DNA of 64,000 nt from positions 20,814 to 84,813 of the forward strand of contig NZ_JBHTBW010000058.1 in NCBI RefSeq assembly GCF_042665195.1. The letters run 5' to 3'. Shown one piece after another: positions 7,471 to 17,600 of this stretch. Under the pieces are notes generated by a model that was given only the letters and a program-made list of their open reading frames with translations, made no database searches and had not been told where the DNA came from. The stretch is from Laceyella putida (GTDB taxonomy: Bacteria; Bacillota; Bacilli; Thermoactinomycetales; Thermoactinomycetaceae). Each line of letters opens with the position of its first letter. The first letter of the stretch is position 1. Made by a program: the position numbers and the translations under genes.

Positions 7471-9546
7471 TTACTCGCCAGAACGCTTTTTAATGATCTC
7501 GTCGGCGATGTTGCGTGGAACTTCTTCATAGTGGTCAAACACCATGGAGAAGACGCCGCGTCCTTGGGTGCGGGAACGCAGGTTACTTACATAACCGAAC
7601 ATTTCCGCCAGCGGTACCATTGCGCGGATCACTTGGGCGCCAGCGCGCGCTTCCATACCCTCAACGCGGCCGCGACGGGAGTTGATGTCGCCCATCACGT
7701 CACCCATGTAGTCTTCCGGAACCGTAACTTCCACTTTCATCATTGGCTCCAAGAGGACTGGGTTACATTTGGATTTGGCCGCTTTGAGTGCCATCGAACC
7801 AGCGATTTTGAACGCCATTTCGGAGGAGTCCACATCGTGGTAAGAACCATCAACGATGGTCGCACGGATGTCAACCATTGGGAAGCCCGCTAAGACACCA
7901 TTTTGCATGGCCTCTTCGATACCGGCTTGAACGGCTGGGATGTATTCTTTTGGAACCACACCACCAACGATTTTGTTGACGAATTCGAAGCCGGCGCCTT
8001 CTTCCAATGGTTCGAACTCGATCCAAACGTGACCGTATTGACCACGACCACCGGATTGGCGAACGAACTTCCCTTCCACTTTGGCAGGGGAGCGGAACGT
8101 TTCTTTGTAGGCAACCTGTGGAGCACCCACGTTGGCTTCCACTTTGAATTCGCGCTTCAGACGGTCAACGATGATTTCCAGGTGAAGCTCACCCATGCCC
8201 GCAATAATCGTTTGGCCGGTCTCTTCGTCGGTCCAAGTTTTGAAGGTTGGGTCCTCTTCCGCCAGTTTGGTAAGGGCCATACCCATTTTGTCTTGGTCCG
8301 CTTTGGATTTTGGCTCGATCGCGATCTTGATCACCGGCTCTGGGAACTCCATGGACTCAAGAATGATCGGATTCTTCTCGTCACTGAGAGTTTCACCTGT
8401 AGTGGTGTCTTTTAAACCAACCGCCGCCGCGATATCCCCAGCGTATACCGTGGAGATTTCCTCACGGTGGTTCGCGTGCATTTGCAGGATCCGCCCGATC
8501 CGCTCACGCTTGCCTTTGGTGGTGTTCATTACGTAAGAACCGGAATCCAACGTACCGGAGTAAACGCGGAAGAAGGTTAACTTCCCTACATATGGGTCGG
8601 TCATGACTTTGAACGCCAGCGCTGCAAATGGCTCTTCGTCACTGGAGTGACGCACCGTTTCCGTACCGTCCGGCAACGTGCCTTGGATCGCAGGCACATC
8701 CAGTGGCGATGGCAAATAAGCTACGACTGCGTCAAGGAGTGGTTGCACCCCTTTGTTTTTGTAGGAAGAACCGCAGAGGACTGGGGTGATTTTCACTTCA
8801 CAGGTACCTTTGCGGAGAGTGGAGACGATTTCCTCTTCAGTGAGCTCTTCACCTTCGAGGTATTTCATCATCAGCTCTTCATCCAACTCGGCCACAGCTT
8901 CCACGAGGATGTTGCGGTACTCTTCTGCTTTGTCCGCGTATTCTTCTGGAATCTCGCGGGCTTCGGAAGTGGTACCCAGATCGTCGGTGTAGATGATCGC
9001 CTTCATGGTTACGAGGTCGATCACACCTTGGAAGTTGTCTTCGGAACCGATTGGAATTTGGATTGGCACAGCATTTGCGCCAAGGCGCTCGCGCATTTGC
9101 TGTACGGCGCCGTAGAAATCAGCACCGAGGATATCCATTTTATTAACATACGCAATGCGCGGTACGCCATAACGGTCAGCCTGACGCCATACCGTCTCAG
9201 ATTGTGGCTCTACGCCACCTTTTGCACAGAATACACCTACTGCCCCGTCTAATACACGGAGGGAACGCTCTACCTCAACGGTGAAATCAACGTGTCCTGG
9301 AGTGTCAATGATGTTGACACGATGACCTTTCCACTGAGCGGTAGTCGCAGCGGAAGTAATGGTGATTCCGCGCTCTTGCTCTTGCTCCATCCAGTCCATA
9401 GTGGCCGCACCTTCGTGCACCTCACCAATTTTGTGTACGCGACCGGTGTAGAACAGGATACGCTCAGTGGTGGTCGTTTTACCAGCGTCGATGTGAGCCA
9501 TGATCCCAATGTTACGTGTATTTTGCAAGGAGAATTCGCGTGCCAT
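7471..9546 (-). CDS. fusA: Translation elongation factor G
   Basis: The 691-residue translocase begins MAREFSLQNTRNIGIMAHID and has G1 AHIDAGKTTTTERIL (about residues 17-31), G3 DTPGHVDF and G4 NKMD. The expected five-domain layout follows, including the domain IV 'GGRGQYGHVWIEFEP' segment. It drives mRNA-tRNA translocation by GTP hydrolysis. The length matches the family (about 692). It lies between rpsG and tuf in the str operon. Confidence 0.99.
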   Translation of the reverse strand: MAREFSLQNTRNIGIMAHIDAGKTTTTERILFYTGRVHKIGEVHEGAATMDWMEQEQERGITITSAATTAQWKGHRVNIIDTPGHVDFTVEVERSLRVLDGAVGVFCAKGGVEPQSETVWRQADRYGVPRIAYVNKMDILGADFYGAVQQMRERLGANAVPIQIPIGSEDNFQGVIDLVTMKAIIYTDDLGTTSEAREIPEEYADKAEEYRNILVEAVAELDEELMMKYLEGEELTEEEIVSTLRKGTCEVKITPVLCGSSYKNKGVQPLLDAVVAYLPSPLDVPAIQGTLPDGTETVRHSSDEEPFAALAFKVMTDPYVGKLTFFRVYSGTLDSGSYVMNTTKGKRERIGRILQMHANHREEISTVYAGDIAAAVGLKDTTTGETLSDEKNPIILESMEFPEPVIKIAIEPKSKADQDKMGMALTKLAEEDPTFKTWTDEETGQTIIAGMGELHLEIIVDRLKREFKVEANVGAPQVAYKETFRSPAKVEGKFVRQSGGRGQYGHVWIEFEPLEEGAGFEFVNKIVGGVVPKEYIPAVQAGIEEAMQNGVLAGFPMVDIRATIVDGSYHDVDSSEMAFKIAGSMALKAAKSKCNPVLLEPMMKVEVTVPEDYMGDVMGDINSRRGRVEGMEARAGAQVIRAMVPLAEMFGYVSNLRSRTQGRGVFSMVFDHYEEVPRNIADEIIKKRSGE

Positions 9547-9582
9547 CGGAAATTTCTCCCTTCATATTGGAAAGAATGTTGA

Positions 9583-10053
9583 TTACCAGCGATAGTGAGC
9601 AAATGCACGGTTGGCTTCTGCCATACGGTGCGTATCTTCTTTCTTCTTCACGGCTGCACCTGTATTGTTAGCGGCATCCATGATTTCGTTAGCCAAACGC
9701 TCTTCCATGGTTTTTTCACCGCGCAGACGAGCGTAGCTAACCAACCAACGGAGACCAAGGCTGGTGCGACGTTCTGGTTTTACCTCAACTGGAACTTGGT
9801 AGTTAGCACCACCTACACGGCGAGCTTTTACTTCCAGCACTGGCATCACGTTTTTCAGCGCTTGTTCAAACACTTCCATCGGATCGTTTCCAGTACGTTC
9901 ACGAATGAGATCAAATGCATTGTACAAAATGCGTTGTGCAATCCCTTTTTTTCCGTCATACATCAGGCGGTTGATGAGACGGGTTACCAGTTTGCTATTG
10001 TAAATTGGATCTGGCAGTGCATCCCGACGAGCTACTGGGCCTTTACGTGGCAT
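9583..10053 (-). CDS. rpsG: 30S ribosomal protein S7
   Basis: The 156-residue protein begins MPRKGPVARRDALPDPIYNS and contains 'VGGANYQVPVEVKPERR', typical of S7. S7 nucleates assembly of the 30S head and contacts E-site tRNA. The length is the normal 156. It lies 45 nt downstream of rpsL. Confidence 0.98.
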   Translation of the reverse strand: MPRKGPVARRDALPDPIYNSKLVTRLINRLMYDGKKGIAQRILYNAFDLIRERTGNDPMEVFEQALKNVMPVLEVKARRVGGANYQVPVEVKPERRTSLGLRWLVSYARLRGEKTMEERLANEIMDAANNTGAAVKKKEDTHRMAEANRAFAHYRW

Positions 10054-10098
10054 GCTTCTCCCTCCTTTTCATTGTGGTTCTATGCTGCGTCAGCTTTA

Positions 10099-10512
10099 TT
10101 ATTTCTTAGGACGTTTCGCGCCGTATTTGGAACGCGCTTGGTTACGGTTAGCTACACCTGCGGTATCAAGCGCACCGCGAACGATGTGGTAACGTACCCC
10201 TGGCAAGTCCTTAACACGTCCACCACGGATCAACACAACACTGTGTTCTTGCAGGTTGTGACCGATACCTGGGATGTACGCGGTAACCTCCGTGCCGTTG
10301 GTCAAGCGAACACGGGCATATTTACGCAAAGCGGAGTTCGGTTTCTTCGGAGTCATCGTACCCACACGCGTACATACACCGCGTTTTTGTGGCGCGCTTT
10401 GTGGCACAACCTCTTTTTTCATGCTGTTGTACGTGTATTGCAACGCTGGAGATTTGGACTTTTTGATTTTAGCTTGGCGACCTTTGCGCACGAGCTGGTT
10501 CATTGTTGGCAT
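10099..10512 (-). CDS. rpsL: 30S ribosomal protein S12
   Basis: The 137-residue decoding-centre protein starts MPTMNQLVRKGRQAKIKKSK. This start has an AGAAGGGGGTG ribosome-binding site, so the longer upstream in-frame extension (22 codons) is rejected. The conserved loops 'TPKKPNSALRKYARVRL' and 'GVRYHIVRGALDTAGV' are intact. The lysine in KKPNS that is altered in streptomycin-resistant strains is wild type. It is the first gene of the str operon after ybxF. Confidence 0.97.
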   Translation of the reverse strand: MPTMNQLVRKGRQAKIKKSKSPALQYTYNSMKKEVVPQSAPQKRGVCTRVGTMTPKKPNSALRKYARVRLTNGTEVTAYIPGIGHNLQEHSVVLIRGGRVKDLPGVRYHIVRGALDTAGVANRNQARSKYGAKRPKK

Positions 10513-10615
10513 AACTGGCACCCCCTTCTGATGTTGGTTATATCCTCTCAAGACCACAGATCCAGGTGTTTCTTCCATGGTCGTAAAAAGTGGAACGACT
10601 AAAGGATTTATGAAA

Positions 10616-10651
10616 GTTGATCACGCCCACCCAAGATAGGGCGCGATCAAC
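10616..10651 (-). other. Strong hairpin between ybxF and rpsL
   Basis: Arms 10616-10628 and 10639-10651 (GTTGATC-C/G-CGCCC against GGGCG-GATCAAC) pair over 13 bp including one G-U, with a 10-nt loop. No T-run follows on the minus strand, so it is not a simple terminator. It sits between ybxF, an L7Ae-type RNA-binding protein gene, and rpsL. Confidence 0.5.
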
Positions 10652-10672
10652 GATGGATTCAGTCGCTCTCGA

Positions 10673-10921
10673 TCATTTCAAGATTGCTGCCGTCGCAGCA
10701 CCCACGTCAATTCCACAGGCTTTACCAAGTTGCTTCATCGAATCGACGTGGATTACATAAATGCCACGATCCTTACAAAGTGTGAGGATCGGGTGTATCA
10801 CTTGCGGATCCGCATCATCTGCAACTACTACTTCGAGCGCTCGGCCTTGCTCAATGGCCTTCTTCGTTTGCTTGGTGCCGATCGTCAACGATTCTGCTTG
10901 TTTCACTTTTTCATAAGACAT
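10673..10921 (-). CDS. rplGB: L7Ae-type RNA-binding protein (YbxF / RplGB)
   Basis: The 82-residue protein begins MSYEKVKQAESLTIGTKQTK and shows the L7Ae/L30e fold signature: 'GTKQTKKAIEQGRALEVVVA', then 'DADPQVIHPILTLCKDRGI' and 'QLGKACGIDVGAATAAI'. Members bind kink-turn RNA. B. subtilis YbxF occupies the same place between rpoC and rpsL and associates with ribosomes in growing cells. The start was chosen for its GGAGG eight nt upstream; five extra in-frame codons further up are less likely. Confidence 0.9.
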   Translation of the reverse strand: MSYEKVKQAESLTIGTKQTKKAIEQGRALEVVVADDADPQVIHPILTLCKDRGIYVIHVDSMKQLGKACGIDVGAATAAILK

Positions 10922-11002
10922 TGATTCGCCCTCCAAAGTGAATAATTCCCAAGCACACGAAGTTATCTTACCACCTCATCTAGGCAAAGTCAACAAATAA
11001 CT

Positions 11003-14000
11003 CTATTTAATGAGCACTGTTTCTTTGTCAGATTTATCCGTTTCGGTGGTTTCATTTGCCATCTGATACGTTTGGTTGCGATAACGGGAAATACCTGTAC
11101 CCGCAGGAATCAGTTTACCGATGATGACGTTCTCCTTCAGGCCGAGGAGACCGTCCACCTTCCCTTTGATCGCCGCATCAGTCAAGACGCGTGTCGTTTC
11201 TTGGAAAGATGCCGCGGATAGGTAAGATTCCGTTTCCAGGGACGCTTTAGTGATACCCAAAAGAACCGGACGGGCGACAGCCGCATCGCCACCGTTAATC
11301 AACACTTTCCGGTTGGCCGCCTCATACTCGTGGATATCCACCACGGAACCAGGCAACAGTTCAGTCGTTCCCGCGTCCGTAATACGCACTTTACGCATCA
11401 TCTGACGAATCATCACTTCAACGTGCTTGTCGTTGATTTCTACCCCTTGCAGGCGGTATACCTTTTGCACCTCTTGCAAGATGTAGAGTTGTACCCCTGC
11501 CACGCCTTTGACGCGCAGAAGCTCTTTCGGATCCACAGAACCCTCGGTCAATTCATCACCGGCTCTGACCTGGTCACCAACGGACACGCGCAGGCGGGAG
11601 CCGTAAGGAACGTGATGGACTTTGGATTCCACTTCTCCCTTGATCTCAATTTCGCGGCGGTCTTTCGTTTCACGAATATCAATCACTTCACCGGAGATTT
11701 CACTGATGACCGCTTGCCCCTTCGGATTGCGCGCTTCAAACAGCTCTTGAATACGCGGCAAACCTTGGGTGATGTCGTCTCCCGCAACCCCACCGGTGTG
11801 GAAGGTACGCATCGTCAGCTGGGTACCTGGCTCACCGATCGATTGCGCGGCGATGATTCCCACCGCCTCACCAATTTCCACTGGGGTTCCCAGTGCCAAG
11901 TTACGGCCATAGCATTTTTTGCATACCCCATGTTTGGTGCGGCAAGTGAGAACGGAACGAATCACGACTTCGGTGATGCCCGCATCAATGATTTCACTAG
12001 CGATCTCTTCATCGATCATCTCATTGCGACCGACGATGATTTCACCCGTCTCCGGATGGCGAACGGTTTGGAACGCCAACCGACCCACAAGCCGATCATA
12101 AAGATTTTCAATAACCTCATTCCCATCGGCAATCGCGCTGACGGCCATGCCACGGTCGGTACCGCAATCATCTTCACGAACGATCACGTCTTGCGCAACG
12201 TCCACGAGACGACGTGTCAGGTAACCGGAGTCAGCCGTTCTCAGCGCCGTATCCGCCAGCCCTTTCCGCGCACCGTGGGTGGAAATGAAGTACTCCAATA
12301 CGGTCAAACCTTCACGGAAGTTGGTGCGAATCGGTTGCTCGATAATCCGTCCGGATGGGTTGGCCATCAGACCGCGCATGCCCGCGAGCTGAGTGATCTG
12401 GGAAACGTTACCCCGCGCTCCGGAGTGGGCCATCATGTAAATGGGGTTGTATTTACCCATGTTTTTCATGAGAACTTGGGTAATTTGATCTTTCGATCGG
12501 CTCCAGATGGAGATGACACGCTCATACCGCTCGTCTTCCGTAATCAAGCCACGACGGTACTGCTTCATCACTTTGGCTACATCTTCTTCCGCCTGAGCGA
12601 GGATCGCTTTCTTCTCCTCCGGCACATTTACGTCGGAGACGGACATGGTAATCCCCGCTTTGGTGGAGAACTTGTAACCAAGCTCTTTTACGCGGTCGAG
12701 GATTTCCGAGGTGATCGTCGTGCCAAACCGACGGAAACATTCGGCGATCACCGCACCCAAATCTTTTTTGGTCAGCGCGCCCGGGTCATCCATCTTAGCG
12801 ATAAACTCACGCACGTCGACGCCTTTTTCAAAGATGAAATACTTATCGGGTGTGCCCGCAAAGTTCTTTTTGCCCGGCTCGCTGATGTAAGGGAACTCTA
12901 CAGGGAAAATCTCGTTGAAAATCAATTTGCCCACGGTTGTCACCAAGAGGCTATTCCGCTGCGCCTCTGTGAACGAAGTTTTCTTCACATTGCGCGCCGG
13001 AATGGCAATACGGGTATGCAGGCTCACGTAGCCATGGTGATAAGCGTTGATCGCTTCAGAGACCGAATAGAAGATGGAGCCTTCGCCTTTTTCCCCTTCT
13101 TTTTCTATGGTCAGATAGTAACAGCCCAATACCATGTCCTGAGATGGGGTTACAACCGGCTTGCCATCTTTCGGGTTCAAAATGTTTTGCGCCGCCAACA
13201 TCAGCAGGCGGGCTTCCGCTTGCGCTTCCGCAGACAGCGGCACGTGCACAGCCATTTGGTCACCGTCAAAGTCGGCGTTATATGCCGTACATACGAGCGG
13301 ATGCAGGCGGATCGCTCGCCCTTCCACCAGAATCGGCTCAAATGCTTGAATTCCCAAGCGGTGAAGCGTGGGTGCGCGGTTAAGGAGAACGGGATGCTCC
13401 TTAATCACTTCTTCGAGTACATCCCACACTTCAGGATGAACGCGCTCCACTTTGCGTTTCGCACTCTTGATGTTATGGGCAAGCCCTTTGGCGACCAACT
13501 CTTTCATCACAAATGGCTTAAACAGTTCCAAGGCCATCTCTTTAGGCAAACCGCACTGATACATCTTCAGGTAGGGACCGACAACGATAACGGAACGACC
13601 TGAGTAGTCAACACGCTTACCCAGCAAGTTTTGGCGGAAACGCCCTTGTTTCCCTTTCAGCATGTGGGAGAGGGATTTCAATGGACGGTTTCCTGGTCCG
13701 GTTACGGGACGACCCCGACGACCGTTATCAATCAACGCGTCGACCGCTTCTTGCAACATCCGTTTTTCGTTTTGCACGATGATATCGGGTGCCCCCAGAT
13801 CCAACAGACGTTTTAAGCGGTTGTTGCGGTTAATCACACGACGGTAGAGGTCATTCAAGTCAGATGTGGCGAAACGGCCCCCGTCCAATTGCACCATCGG
13901 GCGCAACTCCGGTGGGATGACAGGCAGAACGTCAAGGATCATCCAATCTGGTTTATTGCCGGAAGCGCGGAAGGCTTCCAACACTTCCAAACGTTTGATC

Positions 14001-14617
14001 GCGCGGTTGCGGCGTTGACCTTGAGCCGTTTGTAACTCTTCTTTGAGGCTCTCTACCTCTTTGTCGAGATCAATTTCTTGCAGCAAACGCTTAATCGCTT
14101 CCGCACCCATCATCGCCGTAAAGGCGTTTCCATACTTTTCACGGTAAGCGCGATACTCTTTTTCCGACAGGAGTTGCTTTTTCTCCAACGGGGTTGGACC
14201 TGGATCAACCACGACGTAAGAGGCAAAATAAATCACTTCTTCCAACGAACGTGGAGACATATCCAACACCAGACCCATCCGGCTGGGAATCCCTTTGAAA
14301 TACCAGATATGGGAAACTGGAGCGGCTAACTCAATATGGCCCATCCGTTCACGACGAACTTTGGCGCGGGTAACTTCCACTCCGCATCGATCACAGACGA
14401 CCCCTTTATAACGAACGCGTTTATATTTACCGCAGTGACACTCCCAATCTTTGGTCGGCCCAAAGATCTTCTCGCAGAACAAACCTTCTTTTTCCGGTTT
14501 GAGTGTACGATAATTGATTGTTTCCGGCTTTTTTACCTCACCACGAGACCAAGAACGGATTTTTTCAGGAGAGGCGAGGCCGATTTTCATATACTCAAAG
14601 TTGTTTACATCCAACAT
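11003..14617 (-). CDS. rpoC: DNA-directed RNA polymerase subunit beta'
   Basis: The 1204-residue subunit carries the N-terminal zinc site (CHCGKYKRVRYKGVVCDRCG, about residues 60-78), the clamp and rudder, and the catalytic NADFDGDQMAVH, whose three aspartates hold the active-site magnesium. A second zinc site, CRTKHGVCKKCYG, and the trigger loop region 'GEPGTQLTMRTFHTGG' follow. The length is that of Bacillus RpoC (about 1200). It is 73 nt downstream of rpoB in one operon. Confidence 0.99.
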   Translation of the reverse strand: MLDVNNFEYMKIGLASPEKIRSWSRGEVKKPETINYRTLKPEKEGLFCEKIFGPTKDWECHCGKYKRVRYKGVVCDRCGVEVTRAKVRRERMGHIELAAPVSHIWYFKGIPSRMGLVLDMSPRSLEEVIYFASYVVVDPGPTPLEKKQLLSEKEYRAYREKYGNAFTAMMGAEAIKRLLQEIDLDKEVESLKEELQTAQGQRRNRAIKRLEVLEAFRASGNKPDWMILDVLPVIPPELRPMVQLDGGRFATSDLNDLYRRVINRNNRLKRLLDLGAPDIIVQNEKRMLQEAVDALIDNGRRGRPVTGPGNRPLKSLSHMLKGKQGRFRQNLLGKRVDYSGRSVIVVGPYLKMYQCGLPKEMALELFKPFVMKELVAKGLAHNIKSAKRKVERVHPEVWDVLEEVIKEHPVLLNRAPTLHRLGIQAFEPILVEGRAIRLHPLVCTAYNADFDGDQMAVHVPLSAEAQAEARLLMLAAQNILNPKDGKPVVTPSQDMVLGCYYLTIEKEGEKGEGSIFYSVSEAINAYHHGYVSLHTRIAIPARNVKKTSFTEAQRNSLLVTTVGKLIFNEIFPVEFPYISEPGKKNFAGTPDKYFIFEKGVDVREFIAKMDDPGALTKKDLGAVIAECFRRFGTTITSEILDRVKELGYKFSTKAGITMSVSDVNVPEEKKAILAQAEEDVAKVMKQYRRGLITEDERYERVISIWSRSKDQITQVLMKNMGKYNPIYMMAHSGARGNVSQITQLAGMRGLMANPSGRIIEQPIRTNFREGLTVLEYFISTHGARKGLADTALRTADSGYLTRRLVDVAQDVIVREDDCGTDRGMAVSAIADGNEVIENLYDRLVGRLAFQTVRHPETGEIIVGRNEMIDEEIASEIIDAGITEVVIRSVLTCRTKHGVCKKCYGRNLALGTPVEIGEAVGIIAAQSIGEPGTQLTMRTFHTGGVAGDDITQGLPRIQELFEARNPKGQAVISEISGEVIDIRETKDRREIEIKGEVESKVHHVPYGSRLRVSVGDQVRAGDELTEGSVDPKELLRVKGVAGVQLYILQEVQKVYRLQGVEINDKHVEVMIRQMMRKVRITDAGTTELLPGSVVDIHEYEAANRKVLINGGDAAVARPVLLGITKASLETESYLSAASFQETTRVLTDAAIKGKVDGLLGLKENVIIGKLIPAGTGISRYRNQTYQMANETTETDKSDKETVLIK

Positions 14618-14651
14618 TGGGCGATTCCTCCCTCAGGATTCATCCCGTTGC

Positions 14652-14683
14652 ATGTGGGGAGGGCGTGTAACCACGCCCCACAT
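14652..14683 (-). other. Intergenic hairpin between rpoB and rpoC
   Basis: ATGTGGGG (14652-14659) pairs with CCCCACAT (14676-14683). No T-run is present. It may stabilise or process the rpoBC transcript. Confidence 0.4.
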
Positions 14684-14690
14684 ACGACGA

Positions 14691-17600
14691 TCAAGAGTTT
14701 GAGTGGGCTGCATCCTCCTCAAGCAAATCAAAACCAAGCTTATCACTTGCCGCTTCCTCATCCTCATCCAATTCACGCATCTCAATTTCTTGCTCGTCTT
14801 CGGAAAGGATCTTCACATCCATACCCAAGCTTTGCAGCTCTTTGATCAGTACCTTGAACGATTCAGGAACACCCGGTTCCGGCACGTTTTCCCCTTTGAC
14901 AATCGACTCGTAGGTTTTTACGCGGCCAACAACGTCATCCGATTTGACGGTAAGGATCTCTTGCAGCGTATGTGCGGCCCCGTATGCTTCGAGCGCCCAT
15001 ACCTCCATCTCACCGAAACGTTGTCCACCAAATTGCGCTTTACCCCCGAGCGGTTGTTGGGTAACCAGAGAGTATGGACCAGTGGAACGAGCGTGAATCT
15101 TATCATCAACCATGTGCGCCAGCTTAATCATGTACATGACGCCGACGGTGACACGGTTTTCAAACGGTTCACCTGTGCGACCGTCGAAGAGAAGGGTTTT
15201 GCCGTCATCATCCAAACCGGCTTCCCTCAACGTTTCAAACACATCGTTTTCTGTCGCACCATCAAATACGGGAGTAGCCATGTGCAAGCCCAATGCTTTG
15301 GCCGCCATACCCAAGTGAACTTCAAGCACCTGACCGATATTCATCCGCGATGGAACACCAAGCGGGTTCAAGACAACTTGCACTGGTGTGCCATCAGGCA
15401 AGAACGGCATATCTTCTTCAGGCATAATACGGGCGATAACCCCTTTGTTACCATGGCGTCCAGCCATTTTATCCCCTTCGGAGATCTTCCGCTTCTGGGC
15501 GATGTAGACACGCACCAACTGGTTTACACCAGGTGGCAACTCATCGCCGTTTTCACGGGTAAAGACTTTCACATCAACGACGATCCCATCTTGACCGTGT
15601 GGTACGCGGAGCGAAGTATCGCGCACTTCCCGAGCCTTCTCACCGAAGATCGCATGCAAGAGGCGCTCTTCTGCCGTCAGTTCGGTAACCCCTTTCGGCG
15701 TCACTTTGCCGACAAGGATATCACCCGGTTTAATCTCCGCACCCACGCGAATGATTCCACGCTCATCAAGGTTCTTAAGGGCATCCTCACCCACGTTTGG
15801 AATGTCACGGGTAATCTCTTCCGGCCCCAGTTTGGTATCTCTCGCTTCACTTTCCAACTTCTCGATATGGATCGAAGTGTATACGTCTTCCTTTACCAAT
15901 TTTTCGCTCAGCAGAATCGCATCCTCGTAGTTGTAACCCTCCCAAGTCATAAAGGCAACCACGACGTTGCGGCCCAAAGCCATTTCACCTTGTTCGGTGG
16001 ACGGACCATCCGCCAAGACATCGCCCACTTTCACTTTCTCACCCGCACGCACAACAGGGCGTTGGTTAATGCAAGTGCCTTGGTTGGAACGGGAGAACTT
16101 GATGAGTTTGTACTTGTCGATATCTCCCTCAATCAAGCGGCCGTCCACTTCTTGCTCATGGCGCACCCAGATTTCGTCCGCCGACACGCGGACAACCGTG
16201 CCTGGGCGTTTCGCCCGGATCATTACGCCCGAGTCGCGCGCAGCCACATGCTCCATACCGGTTCCGATAAACGGAGCTTCCGGTTTTAACAGCGGAACCG
16301 CTTGCCGTTGCATGTTGGAACCCATCAACGCACGGTTGGAGTCGTCGTTTTCCAAGAACGGAATGCACGCCGTTGCAACGGACACAACCTGTTTTGGGGA
16401 GACATCCATGTAGTCAACCCGGTCACGGGGAACATTGAGAATCTCCGAACGGTGACGAACGGTAACCAATTCGTTGGCAAAGGTGCCATCTTCATTGAGT
16501 TCCGCGTTTGCCTGCGCAACATAGTAGTTATCCTCTTCATCCGCCGTGAGATAGTCGATGTGATCAGTCACTTGGCCCGTATCCGGGTCCACTCGGCGAT
16601 ATGGGGTTTCGATAAAGCCGTATTCATTGACACGCGCAAATGTCGACAACGAGTTGATCAAACCAATGTTTGGACCCTCAGGAGTTTCGATCGGACACAT
16701 CCGACCATAGTGTGAGTGGTGAACGTCACGCACTTCAAACCCTGCACGCTCCCGGGTCAAACCACCAGGACCAAGTGCCGACAGGCGGCGTTTGTGGGTA
16801 AGCTCAGCCAATGGATTGGTTTGGTCCATAAACTGAGACAATTGGCTGCTACCGAAAAACTCTTTGATCGCCGCAATCACTGGGCGAATATTGATCAGCG
16901 CTTGTGGCGTGATGGCATTGGCGTCTTGAATCGACATCCGCTCCCGCACCACACGCTCCATCCGGGATAAACCGATGCGGAACTGGTTCTGCAGGAGTTC
17001 CCCTACGGAACGCAGGCGACGGTTGCCCAAGTGGTCGATATCATCCGTGCTTCCGACTCCGTACAACAAATTGATGAAGTAGCTGATCGAAGCGATGATA
17101 TCAGATGGGGTAATATGTTTAATCTCATCGGACACTTCTGCGTTGGAAATCACTTTGGTGACTTTGCTCTCATCATTTGGCGCATAGATATGCACAGCTT
17201 GCAAGGTGATGGGGCCTTCGTCTGGCACACCTCCACGCACTTTATGTTCTTTGCGACCAAACGCCGCTTCCCCTGTCAAATAGGGGATGAGCTTGTCTAG
17301 GACACGGCGCTCCAGCACGGTGCCCGCTTCCGCCAAAATCTCACCGGTTTCCGGATTTACCACAGGTTCAGCCAGCTTTTGGTTGAGCAAGCGATTTTTG
17401 ATGTGCAATTTTTTGTTGATTTTGTAGCGCCCCACAGCGGCGAGATCATACCGCTTTGGATCAAAGAAACGAGCATATAGCAGGCTGCGGGCGTTTTCCG
17501 CTGTTGGCGGCTCGCCTGGACGCAAGCGCTCATAGATCTCAATCAGCGCTTTTTCGGTATTTCCTGTGTTGTCCTTGTCAAGGGTGTTGCGCACATACTC

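Noticed and set aside
11330..13603. Open frame of 757 codons on the plus strand
   Set aside because: It lies entirely antisense to rpoC, a well-identified gene. Its translation is His/Arg/Phe-rich low-information sequence with no ribosome-binding site, so it is a shadow of codon bias.
14703..16289. Open frame of 528 codons on the plus strand
   Set aside because: Antisense to rpoB, with no start signal and no recognisable domain.
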